Positions 45,398 through 55,361 of a stretch of DNA of 64,000 bases are shown here, piece after piece. The notes beneath the pieces were generated by a model. It ran no database searches. It saw only the letters and a program-made list of their open reading frames with translations, and was not told where the DNA came from. Position 1 is the first letter of the stretch; the number at the start of each line of letters is the position of its first letter. Location: positions 186,001-250,000 of the forward strand of contig NZ_SRLQ01000008.1 in the NCBI RefSeq assembly GCF_004745805.1, in the 5' to 3' direction. The stretch is from Mycolicibacterium sp. CH28. GTDB lineage: Bacteria; Actinomycetota; Actinomycetes; Mycobacteriales; Mycobacteriaceae. The position numbers were made by a program, and so were the translations under genes.

Positions 45398-46276
45398 GTG
45401 CCAGCGAGGGTCGTGATCACCGGTGCCGCCGGCCAGGTCGGGAGGTTTCTGGCTGGTGAGGCGGCCAGGCGGGGGCACGACGTCAGTGCGCTCACCCACC
45501 GGCAGTGGGACATCACCGATCCGGACGCCGCGCAGCGGTTCGTTGCCGCGGGGGATCTGGTGGTCAACTGTGCGGCCCTGACCAATGTCGACGATGCCGA
45601 GGCCGACCCGGACGCCGCATACGCGATCAACGCCGTCGGTCCGGAGAACGTCGCGCACGCCTGCGCCCGGGTCGGGGCCCGGCTGGTGCACGTCTCCACC
45701 GATTACGTCTTCAGCGGTGAGCAACGTCACCCCTACGACATCGGCGACCAGACCGGGCCGCTGAGTGTGTACGGCCGGACCAAGCTCGCCGGTGAGCGCA
45801 ACGTGCTGGCCGCAATGCCCGACGCCACCATCGTGCGGACCTCCTGGGTGTACACCGGCGGCGAGGGCAACGACTTCGTGGCGGTCATGCGCCGGCGGGC
45901 CGCCAGCGACGGGACCGTTGCGGTCGCCGACGACCAGACCGGATCGCCCACCTACGTCAAAGACCTGGTCAACGCCCTGTTCGAGGTTGGCGAGGGGCGG
46001 ATCTCGGAGCCGATCCTGCACGTGGCCAACGCCGGTGCGTGCAGCCGATTCGAGCAGGCCCGGGCGGTGTTCGAGGAACTGGGCGCCGACCAGCGACGGG
46101 TCCGGCCGGTGAGCTCCGGGCAGGTGGCCCGCCGCGCCCCCCGCCCGGCGTATTCGGCGCTGTCGATGACAACGTCGGTGCGGGCTGGGCTGACCCCGCC
46201 GCGACCGTGGCGGGTGGCATTGGCCGAGGCGCTTGCCCAACCGGCCGGCGGCGGACAGTTACCCTCTACGCCGTGA
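45398..46276 (+). CDS. rmlD: dTDP-4-dehydrorhamnose reductase RmlD
   Basis: A 292-aa SDR that makes dTDP-rhamnose for the arabinogalactan linker. The Rossmann motif is ITGAAGQVGRFLAGE, with VHVSTDYVFSG and YGRTKLAGE holding the catalytic residues. The GTG at 45398 is chosen from the family start. The stop overlaps the wbbL GTG by 4 bp. Confidence 0.94.
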   Translation: MPARVVITGAAGQVGRFLAGEAARRGHDVSALTHRQWDITDPDAAQRFVAAGDLVVNCAALTNVDDAEADPDAAYAINAVGPENVAHACARVGARLVHVSTDYVFSGEQRHPYDIGDQTGPLSVYGRTKLAGERNVLAAMPDATIVRTSWVYTGGEGNDFVAVMRRRAASDGTVAVADDQTGSPTYVKDLVNALFEVGEGRISEPILHVANAGACSRFEQARAVFEELGADQRRVRPVSSGQVARRAPRPAYSALSMTTSVRAGLTPPRPWRVALAEALAQPAGGGQLPSTP

Positions 46277-47160
46277 CGTCGAGCCGCCCCCTGACCGTGG
46301 TGACGGTGACGTATTCGCCGGGCTCGCACCTGGATCGCTTCCTGTCGTCGCTGACGGTGGCCACCGACCGGCCGCTGACGGTGGTGATGGCCGACAACGG
46401 TTCGACCGACGGAACTCCCGAGGAAGCGGTAGAGCGCTATCCCGGCACCCAGCTGCTGCGCACCGGCAGCAACCTCGGCTACGGCAGCGCCGTCAACCGC
46501 GGGGTGGCCACGGCTCCGGCCGATGACGAGTTCGTGCTGGTGGCCAACCCCGACGTGGTGTGGGGGCCCGGCAGTATCGACGCGCTGCTGGACGCGGCGC
46601 AGCGCTGGCCCCGCGCTGGCACGCTGGGGCCGCTGATCCGTGACCCCGACGGCGCGGTCTATCCGTCGGCGCGGCACTTGCCCAGCCTGATCCGCGGCGG
46701 CATGCATGCCGTGGTCGGGTTCATCTGGAAGAAGAACCCGTGGACCAGGGCCTACCACCAGGAGTACCTCGAGCCGACCGAGCGGCCGGTGGGGTGGCTG
46801 TCGGGTTCCTGCCTGCTGGTGCGCCGCGCGGCATTCGACCAGGTCGGTGGGTTCGACGAGCGGTACTTCATGTATATGGAAGACGTCGACCTGGGCGATC
46901 GGCTGGGCCGGGCGGGATGGCTCAACGTGTACGTGCCGTCGGCGGAGATTCTGCATGACAAGGGACACTCCACGGGTCGTGATCCGGCGACCAACCTGCG
47001 GGCGCATCACGAGAGCACTTACATTTATCTATCCGACCGCCATCCTGGCTGGTGGCGGGCGCCGCTTCGGTTGACCATGAGGGGCGCGCTGAAGGTTCGG
47101 TCACGTGCGGCCGTGTACAAGTCCCAGCGTAAGCTGGCGAAAGGGATGGGGAGCCGGTGA
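46273..47160 (+). CDS. wbbL: Rhamnosyltransferase WbbL
   Basis: A 295-aa GT2 enzyme that adds rhamnose to decaprenyl-diphospho-GlcNAc, an essential step for arabinogalactan. VTVTYSPGSHL, MADNGSTDGTPEEAV and MYMEDVDLGDRLGR are conserved. The GTG overlaps the rmlD stop and the stop overlaps manB, giving a three-gene coupled operon. Confidence 0.93.
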   Translation: MTSSRPLTVVTVTYSPGSHLDRFLSSLTVATDRPLTVVMADNGSTDGTPEEAVERYPGTQLLRTGSNLGYGSAVNRGVATAPADDEFVLVANPDVVWGPGSIDALLDAAQRWPRAGTLGPLIRDPDGAVYPSARHLPSLIRGGMHAVVGFIWKKNPWTRAYHQEYLEPTERPVGWLSGSCLLVRRAAFDQVGGFDERYFMYMEDVDLGDRLGRAGWLNVYVPSAEILHDKGHSTGRDPATNLRAHHESTYIYLSDRHPGWWRAPLRLTMRGALKVRSRAAVYKSQRKLAKGMGSR

Positions 47161-48242
47161 GTGAAGTCGATGCCTCGAAGGTCGATGCGGTTGTCCTCGT
47201 CGGCGGCAAGGGCACCCGGCTGCGGCCGCTGACACTGTCGGCGCCCAAACCGATGCTGCCCACCGCCGGGCTGCCATTCCTGACCCACCTGCTGTCCCGC
47301 ATCGCCGAGGCCGGCATCGAGCACGTCATCCTCGGCACCTCCTACAAGGCCGCGACGTTCGAGTCGGAGTTCGGCGACGGCTCCAAGCTGGGCCTGCAGA
47401 TCGAGTACGTCACCGAGGAACATCCGCTGGGCACCGGCGGCGGCATCGCCAACGTGGTGCCGAAATTGCGCCATGACACCGTGATGGTGTTCAACGGTGA
47501 CGTCCTGTCCGGGATGGACCTGCGGGCGATGCTCGCCAGCCACCAGGACACCCAGGCCGACCTGACCCTGCATCTGGTGCGCGTCAGCGACCCGCGGGCG
47601 TTCGGCTGCGTGCCGACCGACGCCGACGGCAACGTGCAGGCGTTCCTGGAGAAGACCGAGGATCCGCCGTCGGATCAGATCAACGCCGGTACCTACCTCT
47701 TCCGGCGCGAAATCGTCGAGCGGATACCGCGCGGGCGTGAGGTGTCGGTGGAACGCGAGGTGTTCCCGGCACTGCTGGCCGGTGGTGTGAAGGTGTGCGG
47801 GTTCGTCGACTCCAGTTATTGGCGCGACATGGGCACACCGGAGGACTTCGTCCGCGGTTCGGCTGATCTGGTGCGCGGCATCGCCCCGTCGCCGGCGCTG
47901 GGCGGGCGACGCGGCGAGAGCCTGGTGCACGACGGTGCCTCGGTGGCCCCGGGTGCGGTCCTCATCGGCGGGACGGTGGTAGGCCGCGGTGCCGAGATCG
48001 GGCCGGGTGTCCGACTGGACGGCGCGGTGGTCTTCGACGGTGCGCGCATCGAGGCCGGATCGGTGGTGGAGCGCTCGATCATCGGGTCCGGCGCCCGGAT
48101 CGGTCCGCGAGCGCTGGTCCGCGACGGCATCATCGGCGACGGGGCCGACATCGGTGCACGCTGTGAATTGCTGCGCGGAGCGCGGGTGTGGCCGGGGGTG
48201 CTGATCCCCGATTGCGGGATCCGCTACTCCAGCGATATCTAG
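47157..48242 (+). CDS. manB: Mannose-1-phosphate guanylyltransferase
   Basis: A 361-aa GDP-mannose pyrophosphorylase homologous to Rv3264c. The N-terminal GGKGTRLRPLTLSAPKPML is the nucleotide-binding site. A left-handed beta-helix of hexapeptide repeats fills residues about 270-355. GDP-mannose feeds LAM, PIM and glycoproteins. It starts with GTG overlapping the wbbL stop. The stop overlaps the convergent Nudix gene by 4 bp. Confidence 0.92.
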   Translation: MSEVDASKVDAVVLVGGKGTRLRPLTLSAPKPMLPTAGLPFLTHLLSRIAEAGIEHVILGTSYKAATFESEFGDGSKLGLQIEYVTEEHPLGTGGGIANVVPKLRHDTVMVFNGDVLSGMDLRAMLASHQDTQADLTLHLVRVSDPRAFGCVPTDADGNVQAFLEKTEDPPSDQINAGTYLFRREIVERIPRGREVSVEREVFPALLAGGVKVCGFVDSSYWRDMGTPEDFVRGSADLVRGIAPSPALGGRRGESLVHDGASVAPGAVLIGGTVVGRGAEIGPGVRLDGAVVFDGARIEAGSVVERSIIGSGARIGPRALVRDGIIGDGADIGARCELLRGARVWPGVLIPDCGIRYSSDI

Positions 48243-48781
48243 CTGGACCGGCCTGAGCCGACGGAAACCAGGTGCGCTACCGCGTCATCGACACCTTCGG
48301 GCAGCGCATCAACCGGCCACCATCGCAGGTCCAGCGACTCGTCACTGATCGCGATGACGGCATCGGCCGGGGCCCGGGCGATGAACTGCAAATCCAGATG
48401 GCGAGTGGGCACGCCCAGCGAGCAGGTGAGCGCGTGGACGTGGATCGCGCCCAGCGCCGCATCGATGTGCAGGCCGTCGATCCCGGACTCTTCGGTCGCC
48501 TCGCGCATGGCCGCCGCGACGATGTCGGTATCGGCGGGCTCGCAGTGCCCACCGAGCTGTACCCAGCGGCCCAGCCGAGGATGCAGGGTGAGCAGCACCT
48601 GATCGCCGGAGTCGGACACCACCAACGCTGAGGCGGTGATATGGCCCGGGACGCAAGCACGCTCACATGCGTCGGTACGTGCATGCAGGAATGCCAGCAC
48701 CGCCTGGCGCAGCGCGTCCTGGCAGGCGTCGGGTGCCTCCCAGCCCGTCAACAGCTCGATTGCCGAATCCCGCACGCTCAT
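48239..48781 (-). CDS. NUDIX hydrolase
   Basis: A 180-aa Nudix hydrolase. The Nudix box is [12 protein letters not shown] followed by [11 protein letters not shown], with the REx2EExG core intact and one position (Thr for Glu) altered. Substrate unknown; nucleoside diphosphate linked to another moiety. It overlaps fbiB by 4 bp at the start and manB by 4 bp at the end. Confidence 0.85.
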   Translation of the reverse strand: MSVRDSAIELLTGWEAPDACQDALRQAVLAFLHARTDACERACVPGHITASALVVSDSGDQVLLTLHPRLGRWVQLGGHCEPADTDIVAAAMREATEESGIDGLHIDAALGAIHVHALTCSLGVPTRHLDLQFIARAPADAVIAISDESLDLRWWPVDALPEGVDDAVAHLVSVGSGRSS

Positions 48782-50127
48782 CGGCGCACCAGCAGGTCGC
48801 CGACCGGTGCCGGATCGCGGGGCTCGGGCGGCTCGGCGGGATAGCCGATTGCGACCGCACCCAACGGCTCCCAGTCGGCCGGCAGGTCGAGGACATCGCG
48901 CACCAGATCCGGCGCGAAGATCGTCGAGCCGATCCAGCAGCTGCCCACACCCCGCACGGCCAATCCGACCAGCAATGCCTGCACGGCGGCGCCGACGGCG
49001 ACGGTGAACATGGTGTGCTCGGCCTCGGTGCGGGTCGCATCCGGGTAGTCGTGGGCGCCCTCGGGCACCAGGAACGGGATGACGACCTCCGGTGCGTCGT
49101 AGAGAATCTGGCCGCGGGCCACCCGCCGTTCGACAGCCTCGGCGGGTTTCCCGTCGGCGGTCAGATCGCCGCGCCAGGCCTGCTTCATGGCGTCCAGCAG
49201 TGCGGTGCGCCGGTCGGCATTCTCCAGCCAGACGAACCGCACCGGCCGGGTGTGGTGCGGCGCCGGGGCGGTCAGTGCCTCGGCGACGGCCTGCTCGATC
49301 AGTGCGGTATCGACGGGCTCCGGCGCGAAGTGGCGTACCGACCGGCGCAGCAGCTGGGCCTGGCGGCGGCCGACCTCGATCGACTCGGCGGTGCCCAGCC
49401 AGAACAGGTCGTCCTCGCCGCTGCGCACCAACCGTGCCGCCGTCGATCCGTCGTCGTCGAGGTCAAGGCCGCGCACCACCGCCACCGGGACGGCGGTCAG
49501 CTTGCCCTTGACCAGGTCGGCGGCGGCGGCGATTTCGTCGGCGACGGCGACCTCGGTGACCAACAGCTCGTTACCGTGGGTGTCTACGGCACCGGCGTAG
49601 CCGTACAGCACGGGCAGCCCGGCGGAGCCGATCGCGGCGTCGGTCTGCCCGTTGCGCCACGCGCGCCCCATGGTGTCGGTGATGAGCACCCCGACCCCGA
49701 CGCCGAGTCGCTCCCGCAGCGCCGCGCGAAGTGCGGCGGCGCTGCCATCGGGATTGACCGGAAGCAAAGCCAATTCGGTGGTTCCGACGTTCGAGCCGTC
49801 GACGCCGGCCGCCGCCTGGACGATGCCGTTGCGGTTCTCGGTAATCAGCGTGCGGCCCTTGCGGGCCAGCACCCGCACCGCCTCGTCGTCGATCAGTCTG
49901 CGCCGCAGTGCATCCCGCTCCTCGGGGTCGGAAGGTGCTGCAACGATGCGGCCCTCGCACTTGGAGACGACCTTGCTGGTGATCACGACGATGTCACCGT
50001 CGCGCAGCCAGGGTACGGCGGTGGCCAGCGTCGCGGCGAGATCGTCGCCGGGGCGGAATTCGGGAAGGCCGGTGACGGGCAGGATCTCGACCGGCGCGGC
50101 GCTGCCGTGTTCGAAGCCGGGGCTCAC
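48778..50127 (-). CDS. fbiB: F420-0:gamma-glutamyl ligase / FMN reductase FbiB
   Basis: A 449-aa two-domain enzyme. The N-terminal half is the F420 gamma-glutamyl ligase ([28 protein letters not shown]). The C-terminal half is a nitroreductase-like FMN domain ([34 protein letters not shown]), which reduces dehydro-F420. The GTG at 50127 overlaps the fbiA stop (GTGA). Confidence 0.94.
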   Translation of the reverse strand: MSPGFEHGSAAPVEILPVTGLPEFRPGDDLAATLATAVPWLRDGDIVVITSKVVSKCEGRIVAAPSDPEERDALRRRLIDDEAVRVLARKGRTLITENRNGIVQAAAGVDGSNVGTTELALLPVNPDGSAAALRAALRERLGVGVGVLITDTMGRAWRNGQTDAAIGSAGLPVLYGYAGAVDTHGNELLVTEVAVADEIAAAADLVKGKLTAVPVAVVRGLDLDDDGSTAARLVRSGEDDLFWLGTAESIEVGRRQAQLLRRSVRHFAPEPVDTALIEQAVAEALTAPAPHHTRPVRFVWLENADRRTALLDAMKQAWRGDLTADGKPAEAVERRVARGQILYDAPEVVIPFLVPEGAHDYPDATRTEAEHTMFTVAVGAAVQALLVGLAVRGVGSCWIGSTIFAPDLVRDVLDLPADWEPLGAVAIGYPAEPPEPRDPAPVGDLLVRR

Positions 50128-51125
50128 CACGCGACGCCCGCCAACTCGAGCCCGGCCCGCACCATCTCGGCGGTCGCCGCGGGATCGGACATCAGCAGGG
50201 GGATCGGTTTCACCGTGACCCCGGGGATGTCGGCACGGTCTCCCTCGGACACCAGCCAATAGTCCAGGATCCCGGTCGCCGACCGTGCGCCGAAGTGATG
50301 TCCGACGGCCTGCGAAGAGGTTTCGACGCCGATCACCGACAGACAATCGTCGGCCATCCCGCGCAACGGCTTTCCGCCGATGATGGGGGAGTAGCCGATC
50401 ACCGGAGCCGGTGTGGAGCGAAGCGCGGCGCGGATGCCCGGGATCGCCAGGATCGCACCGATACTGACCACCGGGTTCGACGGAGCCAGCATCACCACGT
50501 CGGCATCACCGATCGCGTCGACGACTCCGGGCCCGGCCGTGGCGGTTTCGGATCCGACGAACGCGAAGCTGTGGGTAGCCACCTTGGCTCGGTAACGCAC
50601 CCACCACTCCTGGAAGTGAATGGCCTTGCGATCGCCGGTTTCCGGATCGTCGATGACGACGTGAGTTTCGCAGCGGGCGTCGCTGGCCGGCAGCAGGATC
50701 GCACCAGGGGCCCAGCGCGCGCACAACGCCTCGGTCACCTGAGACAGCGGATATCCGGCCCGCAGCATCTGACTGCGCACCAGGTGCGTGGCCAAATCGC
50801 GGTCGCCCAAACCGAACCAGTCCGGCTGCACGCCGTAGGCCGCCAATTCCTCTTTGGCGTTCCACGTCTCGTTGCGATGCCCCCAGCCGCGTTCGGGATC
50901 GATGCCGCCCCCGAGGGTGTACATACACGTGTCGAGATCGGGGCAGATACGCACGCCGTGCATCCAGGCGTCATCGCCGACGTTGACCACGGCCGTGAGG
51001 GTGTGATCAAGATCGCCTGTGGCTCCGGATATCTGGCCGGCGAACTGGCCCAGCCCGAGCAATCGCTGCACACCCAGGAGGAAGCGAGCGCCCCCAACTC
51101 CGCCGACCAGAACGGTGATCTTCAC
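50124..51125 (-). CDS. fbiA: 2-phospho-L-lactate/PEP transferase FbiA
   Basis: A 333-aa enzyme that transfers the phospho-lactyl or enolpyruvyl group to Fo to form (dehydro)F420-0. [15 protein letters not shown] is the N-terminal motif, with VVNVGDDAW and [11 protein letters not shown]. The GTG at 51125 matches the M. tuberculosis start (M/V-K-x-T-V-L). It is divergent from whiB2. Confidence 0.94.
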   Translation of the reverse strand: MKITVLVGGVGGARFLLGVQRLLGLGQFAGQISGATGDLDHTLTAVVNVGDDAWMHGVRICPDLDTCMYTLGGGIDPERGWGHRNETWNAKEELAAYGVQPDWFGLGDRDLATHLVRSQMLRAGYPLSQVTEALCARWAPGAILLPASDARCETHVVIDDPETGDRKAIHFQEWWVRYRAKVATHSFAFVGSETATAGPGVVDAIGDADVVMLAPSNPVVSIGAILAIPGIRAALRSTPAPVIGYSPIIGGKPLRGMADDCLSVIGVETSSQAVGHHFGARSATGILDYWLVSEGDRADIPGVTVKPIPLLMSDPAATAEMVRAGLELAGVAW

Positions 51126-51255
51126 ACCGACCGACACTAGGCGGTCGGGTCATTCGGCGGCGCACGCGGTCACGATCGCGTCACCGACGAGACACGCCGG
51201 TGCATCGACTCGCCGAATTGTCCGAGGAAAGTGGTATTGATTTCTGTCCATTCGC

Positions 51256-51284
51256 TTGACCGCGCAGGCGCGGACGTGTCTAAT
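51256..51284 (+). promoter_or_regulatory. SigA-type promoter of whiB2
   Basis: TTGACC (51256-51261), 17 bases, TCTAAT (51279-51284). It gives a leader of about 130 nt before the whiB2 ATG. Confidence 0.55.
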
Positions 51285-51423
51285 CACATCAGTGTCATTT
51301 CCCGGTCGACCTGCCGGTTTCGGTGTCGCAGACCGTGATTCGACCAGGTGTTCGAACGAGTTGGGGCACACTTCCAAAGTGGGCGACATGCAGGTATCTA
51401 CGAAACCAGGTGAGGAGGCGGAA

Positions 51424-51774
51424 ATGTCCTATGAACACCTAATCGGCGCGATCGGGGCGCCGCATACCATTACCGGCTCGCAGACCATGGGGGTAACGGC
51501 GCGCGCTCACCTGAGTCTGGTGCCCGACCCCATCGATGCGATGCAGGAACCAGACGAAGACCAGTGGCAGGAACGTGCGCTGTGCGCGCAGACCGACCCG
51601 GAGGCCTTCTTTCCCGAGAAGGGTGGCTCCACCCGCGAGGCCAAGCGCATCTGCTTGGGCTGCGAGGTGAAGGACGCCTGCCTCGACTACGCCCTGGCTC
51701 ACGACGAGCGCTTCGGCATCTGGGGCGGGCTCTCCGAGCGGGAGCGTCGTCGCCTCAAGCGCGGCATCATCTAG
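51424..51774 (+). CDS. whiB2: Transcriptional regulator WhiB2 (WhmD)
   Basis: A 116-aa Wbl protein that binds a [4Fe-4S] cluster and controls septation and cell division. The four Cys lie in ALCAQTDPEAF, then ICLGCEVKDACLDYA. The turn motif GIWGGLSERERRRLKRGII ends the protein. The ATG at 51424 is set by AGGAGG at 51413-51418; an in-frame ATG at 51388 would add 12 residues. A long leader (about 130 nt) separates it from the promoter. Confidence 0.94.
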   Translation: MSYEHLIGAIGAPHTITGSQTMGVTARAHLSLVPDPIDAMQEPDEDQWQERALCAQTDPEAFFPEKGGSTREAKRICLGCEVKDACLDYALAHDERFGIWGGLSERERRRLKRGII

Positions 51775-51797
51775 CTCGATATCCAGCTCGGCGCTGC

Positions 51798-52292
51798 TCA
51801 GTCCTCTTCGAGGGTCGGGTCGATCACCGACGGTTCGACCCCGAGGTAGGTGGCGACCTGAGCCACCAGAATGTCATGCAACAGATCAGTCAGATCGATC
51901 GAGTCTTTGGCTCGACGCTCAATAGGCTTGCGAAACAGCACTATTCGGGCGCGCGTGGAGTTACCGCGAACGTCGACCCCGGCCGGGATCAGCCTGGCCA
52001 ATGCGATCGGTCCATCGGCCACCACTTCGGGCGGCCACTGCACACTATGCGGATCCTTCGGCGCGATCCGGGGAATCTCGTCGACGGCTACGTCCAGACC
52101 CGTGAGCCGTTGTTGCCAGCGGCGCTCGATCGGCTCGTAGGCTTCCAGCACCGCCATATCGAAACGCTCCGCGCGGCTGCGCCATCCCGGCACCGTCGGC
52201 GGCAACAGCGGTCCGCGCATCTCACGTCCTCGCCGAGAGCCCGCGCCGCTACCGGCTCGGCCACCTCGCCGGGAGCTGCGGGAATCGGCCAC
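51798..52292 (-). CDS. Zincin-like protein without HExxH (Rv3259 type)
   Basis: A 164-aa homologue of Rv3259. It belongs to the metallopeptidase (DUF1025-like) family, yet where a HExxH helix should stand the sequence reads LHDILVAQVATYLGVEPS, so metal ligands are missing. The conserved core ERFDMAVLEAYEPIERRW and RARIVLFRKPIERRA is kept. The GTG at 52292 gives VADSRSSRRGGRAG, a basic N-terminus. It is convergent with whiB2 and divergent from the DUF3499 gene. Confidence 0.75.
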   Translation of the reverse strand: MADSRSSRRGGRAGSGAGSRRGREMRGPLLPPTVPGWRSRAERFDMAVLEAYEPIERRWQQRLTGLDVAVDEIPRIAPKDPHSVQWPPEVVADGPIALARLIPAGVDVRGNSTRARIVLFRKPIERRAKDSIDLTDLLHDILVAQVATYLGVEPSVIDPTLEED

Positions 52293-52358
52293 GGGAGTGA
52301 TCGTAACGGTTGTGAATCGGCGGCCCGGCGGCTGCGCGTGTCCGACGGTCACCTGTGA

Positions 52359-52811
52359 ATGAACCGCGATAGCCTCACGGACGTGAATGTTCCCCGTCGC
52401 TGCTGCAGGCCCGGGTGCCCCCATTATGCGGTGGCGACGCTGACGTTCGTCTATTCCGATTCCACCGCCGTCGTCGGCCCGCTGGCCACGACTCGCGAGC
52501 CGCATTCCTGGGACCTGTGCGTCGGACATGCCAATCGGATCACCGCGCCACTGGGCTGGGACCTGGTTCGCCACGCCGGCCCGCTACCCGAGTTTCCCGA
52601 CGAAGACGATCTGGTCGCCCTGGCCGATGCCGTCCGGGAGGGGCGCGAGGCGGTGTCGGTCCGCCCGCCGGTCGCCGGATTCTCCGATCCGGGGGGCGCG
52701 GTACACGCCCCTGCCACTGGAACTCCGATCATGCCGGCGGCTGCACATCGGCCCACCACCGCCGGTCGGCGGCGCGGGCACCTGCGCGTACTGCCGGATC
52801 CGACCGACTGA
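52359..52811 (+). CDS. DUF3499 protein
   Basis: A 150-aa homologue of Rv3258c. RRCCRPGCPHYAVATLTFVYSD is the zinc-ribbon-like start (here interrupted at twenty residues by convention), with HSWDLCVGHANRI as second Cys/His part. The C-terminal half is low in complexity. Function unknown. The ATG at 52359 or the GTG at 52383 could be the start. Confidence 0.72.
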   Translation: MNRDSLTDVNVPRRCCRPGCPHYAVATLTFVYSDSTAVVGPLATTREPHSWDLCVGHANRITAPLGWDLVRHAGPLPEFPDEDDLVALADAVREGREAVSVRPPVAGFSDPGGAVHAPATGTPIMPAAAHRPTTAGRRRGHLRVLPDPTD

Positions 52812-52889
52812 GCCGATCGGACGCCCGTACCGGCGCGTCGAAACAGATAGGCTGGCGGCCAAGAGTCCCTCTCGGTCAGGAGATCAGCC

Positions 52890-54281
52890 ATGCCCAGGCC
52901 CGCCGCCGCGGTCCGCCGTGTGATCAAGGCCTATGACGTGCGTGGCCTGGTCGGCGAGGAACTCGACGAAAACTTCGTCGCCGACGTGGCTGCGGCGTTC
53001 GCCCGGCTGATCCGTGCAGAGGGCGGCGACCGGGTAGCCATCGGCCACGATATGCGAGACAGCTCGCCGGCGCTGGCCAAGGCGTTCGCCGACGGGGTCA
53101 CCGCTCAGGGGCTGGACGTGGTGCGCATCGGGCTGGCGTCCACCGACCAGCTGTATTTCGCCTCCGGCTTCCTGAATTGCGCGGGCGCGATGTTCACCGC
53201 CAGCCACAACCCGGCCGCCTACAACGGCATCAAGTTGTGCCGGGCCTCGGCGCTGCCGGTCGGTGAGGACACCGGCCTGGCCGTCATCCGTGACGAGGTG
53301 ATCGCCGGCGTTCCCTCCTACGACGGTCCCCGCGGGCAGATCCATGACCAAGATGTGCTCGCCGAGTACGGCGATTACCTGCGCTCGTTGGTCAACATGA
53401 GTGAGCTGCGCCCGCTGCGGGTGGCCGTCGACGCCGGCAACGGTATGGCGGGACACACCGCTCCCGCGGTCCTCGGGCCCATCCCCGCGCTGACGCTGCT
53501 GCCCTTGTACTTCGAACTCGACGGTTCGTTTCCCAACCACGAAGCCAATCCGCTGGAACCGGCCAACCTGGTGGACCTGCAGAAGTTCGTCGTCGAGACC
53601 GGCGCGGACATCGGGCTGGCGTTCGACGGCGACGCCGACCGCTGTTTCGTCGTCGACGAGCTGGGCAAGCCGGTCTCGCCGTCGGCGGTCACCGCGCTGG
53701 TCGCGGGCCGCGAGCTGAACCGGGAGATCGGCGCGACGGTGATCTACAACCTGATCACCTCCCGCTCGGTGCCCGAGTTGGTCATCGAACGTGGCGGCAC
53801 CCCGGTGCGTTCGCGGGTTGGGCACTCCTACATCAAGGCGTTGATGGCCGACACCGGGGCGATCTTCGGTGGGGAGCATTCCGCGCACTACTATTTCCGC
53901 GATTTCTGGGGTGCCGATTCCGGCATGCTGGCCGCGCTGCACGTGCTGGCCGCGCTGGGCGAACAGAACCGGTCGTTGTCGGATCTGATGGCCGACTACC
54001 ACCGGTACGAGGCCTCCGGGGAGATCAACTTCCGCGTGGCCGACGCCCCGGCCTGTGTCGAGGCGGTGTTGAAATCCTATGGCAGCCAAATTGTTTCGAT
54101 GGACCACCTGGATGGTGTGACCGTCGATCTTGGCGAGGGCGCCTGGTTCAACCTGCGTACCTCCAACACCGAACCGCTGCTGCGGCTCAACGTCGAGGCC
54201 CGCACCGGCGCCGAGGTCGACGAGATCGTCGGCCGGGTGTCGGCCGATATCGCGGCGCAGCAAAGTGAGGCTGTGACGTGA
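52890..54281 (+). CDS. pmmA: Phosphomannomutase/phosphoglucomutase
   Basis: A 463-aa alpha-phosphohexomutase homologous to Rv3257c. The phospho-serine loop is FTASHNPAAYNGIK, the metal loop DGDADRCFVV, the sugar loop GEHSAHYYFRDF, and the phosphate-binding loop RTSNTEPLLR. It supplies mannose-1-phosphate to the guanylyltransferase at 47157. The stop overlaps the next GTG (GTGA). Confidence 0.94.
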   Translation: MPRPAAAVRRVIKAYDVRGLVGEELDENFVADVAAAFARLIRAEGGDRVAIGHDMRDSSPALAKAFADGVTAQGLDVVRIGLASTDQLYFASGFLNCAGAMFTASHNPAAYNGIKLCRASALPVGEDTGLAVIRDEVIAGVPSYDGPRGQIHDQDVLAEYGDYLRSLVNMSELRPLRVAVDAGNGMAGHTAPAVLGPIPALTLLPLYFELDGSFPNHEANPLEPANLVDLQKFVVETGADIGLAFDGDADRCFVVDELGKPVSPSAVTALVAGRELNREIGATVIYNLITSRSVPELVIERGGTPVRSRVGHSYIKALMADTGAIFGGEHSAHYYFRDFWGADSGMLAALHVLAALGEQNRSLSDLMADYHRYEASGEINFRVADAPACVEAVLKSYGSQIVSMDHLDGVTVDLGEGAWFNLRTSNTEPLLRLNVEARTGAEVDEIVGRVSADIAAQQSEAVT

Positions 54282-55354
54282 GTGCCGCGCACGCGACCGT
54301 CGACCTGGACGACACCGAGGGCTTGCTGGACGCCGACCGCGACGGACTGCTGCGCGCCGCGGCGACAGCCGGTGCTCAGGTACGCGCCACCGCGGCGGCC
54401 GTCGCTGAGGGCGAGTTGGCGTCGGTGACCGGTGGCCACCGGCCCAGAACCGTGATCTGGGTGGGCGGCCGAGGGGCGGCCGAGAGTGCCGGCACCATCC
54501 TGGCCGCCACCCTGGGCGGATTGGCGGGCGAGCCGATTGTGGTGGCCGCCCAGTCACCGCCGTGGATCGGGCCGCTCGACGTGCTCGTCGTCGCAGGCGA
54601 CGACGCCGGTGACCCCGCCCTGGTGACCGCGGCCGCGACGGCGGTTCGGCGCGGGGCACGGGTGGTCGTCGCCGCGCCCTATGAGGGGCCGCTGCGCGAT
54701 GCCACCGCCGGCCGCACCGCGGTATTGGCGCCGCGGATCTGGGCACCCGACGAATTCGGGCTGTGCCGGTATCTGGCGGCGGGGCTGGCCACCCTGCAAG
54801 CCGTCGACCCGGCGGTGCAAACCGACCTGGCCGGGCTGGCCGACGAGCTCGACGCCGAGGCGCTGCGCAACAGCGCCGGCCGCGAGGTGCTCACCAACCC
54901 GGCCAAGGCGCTGGCCGAGCGGATGTCCAGGCGGCAGGTGGTGCTGGCCGGTGACTGCGCGGCAACCCTCGGCTTGGCGCGCCACGCCGCGGCCGTGCTG
55001 CTGCGGCTGGCCGGCCACGCGGTGGCGGCAGCCGGCCTGGCCGACGCACTGGTGGCGTTGCGCGGCGGTATGGCAAACCAATTCGGCGATCCGGTGGACG
55101 CGTTGTTCCACGACGAGGAACTCGACGGTCCGTTGCCCGGACGGCCCCGGGTGCTCGCCCTCGCGCTGGCCGCCGAGCGGTCGCTTGTCGCGGCGCGGGT
55201 CAGTGGTCTCGATGACGTCGACCTGGTCGGCGCCGAAGACGTCGGTGACATTGGATCGGGTCCGGCGGCGGTCGGGGGGACCGAACAACAGTTGGCCACA
55301 CTGGCCGTACGGCTGCAGATGGCCGCGGTTTATCTCAGATTGGTGGGGGGATAA
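54278..55354 (+). CDS. SIS-domain protein (Rv3256c type)
   Basis: A 358-aa SIS-fold protein. Two sugar-isomerase-like lobes are visible: TVIWVGGRGAAESAGTILA and VVLAGDCAATLGLARHAA. It sits between phosphomannomutase and manA, so it could act in mannose or hexose-phosphate conversion (bifunctional phosphoglucose/phosphomannose isomerase-like). The catalytic role is not proven. Confidence 0.78.
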   Translation: MSAAHATVDLDDTEGLLDADRDGLLRAAATAGAQVRATAAAVAEGELASVTGGHRPRTVIWVGGRGAAESAGTILAATLGGLAGEPIVVAAQSPPWIGPLDVLVVAGDDAGDPALVTAAATAVRRGARVVVAAPYEGPLRDATAGRTAVLAPRIWAPDEFGLCRYLAAGLATLQAVDPAVQTDLAGLADELDAEALRNSAGREVLTNPAKALAERMSRRQVVLAGDCAATLGLARHAAAVLLRLAGHAVAAAGLADALVALRGGMANQFGDPVDALFHDEELDGPLPGRPRVLALALAAERSLVAARVSGLDDVDLVGAEDVGDIGSGPAAVGGTEQQLATLAVRLQMAAVYLRLVGG

Positions 55355-55361
55355 CTTCCCA

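Noticed and set aside
51256-51423. TTG-initiated extension of whiB2
   Set aside because: Its first codon is inside the -35 box of the predicted promoter, and AGGAGG points to the ATG at 51424.
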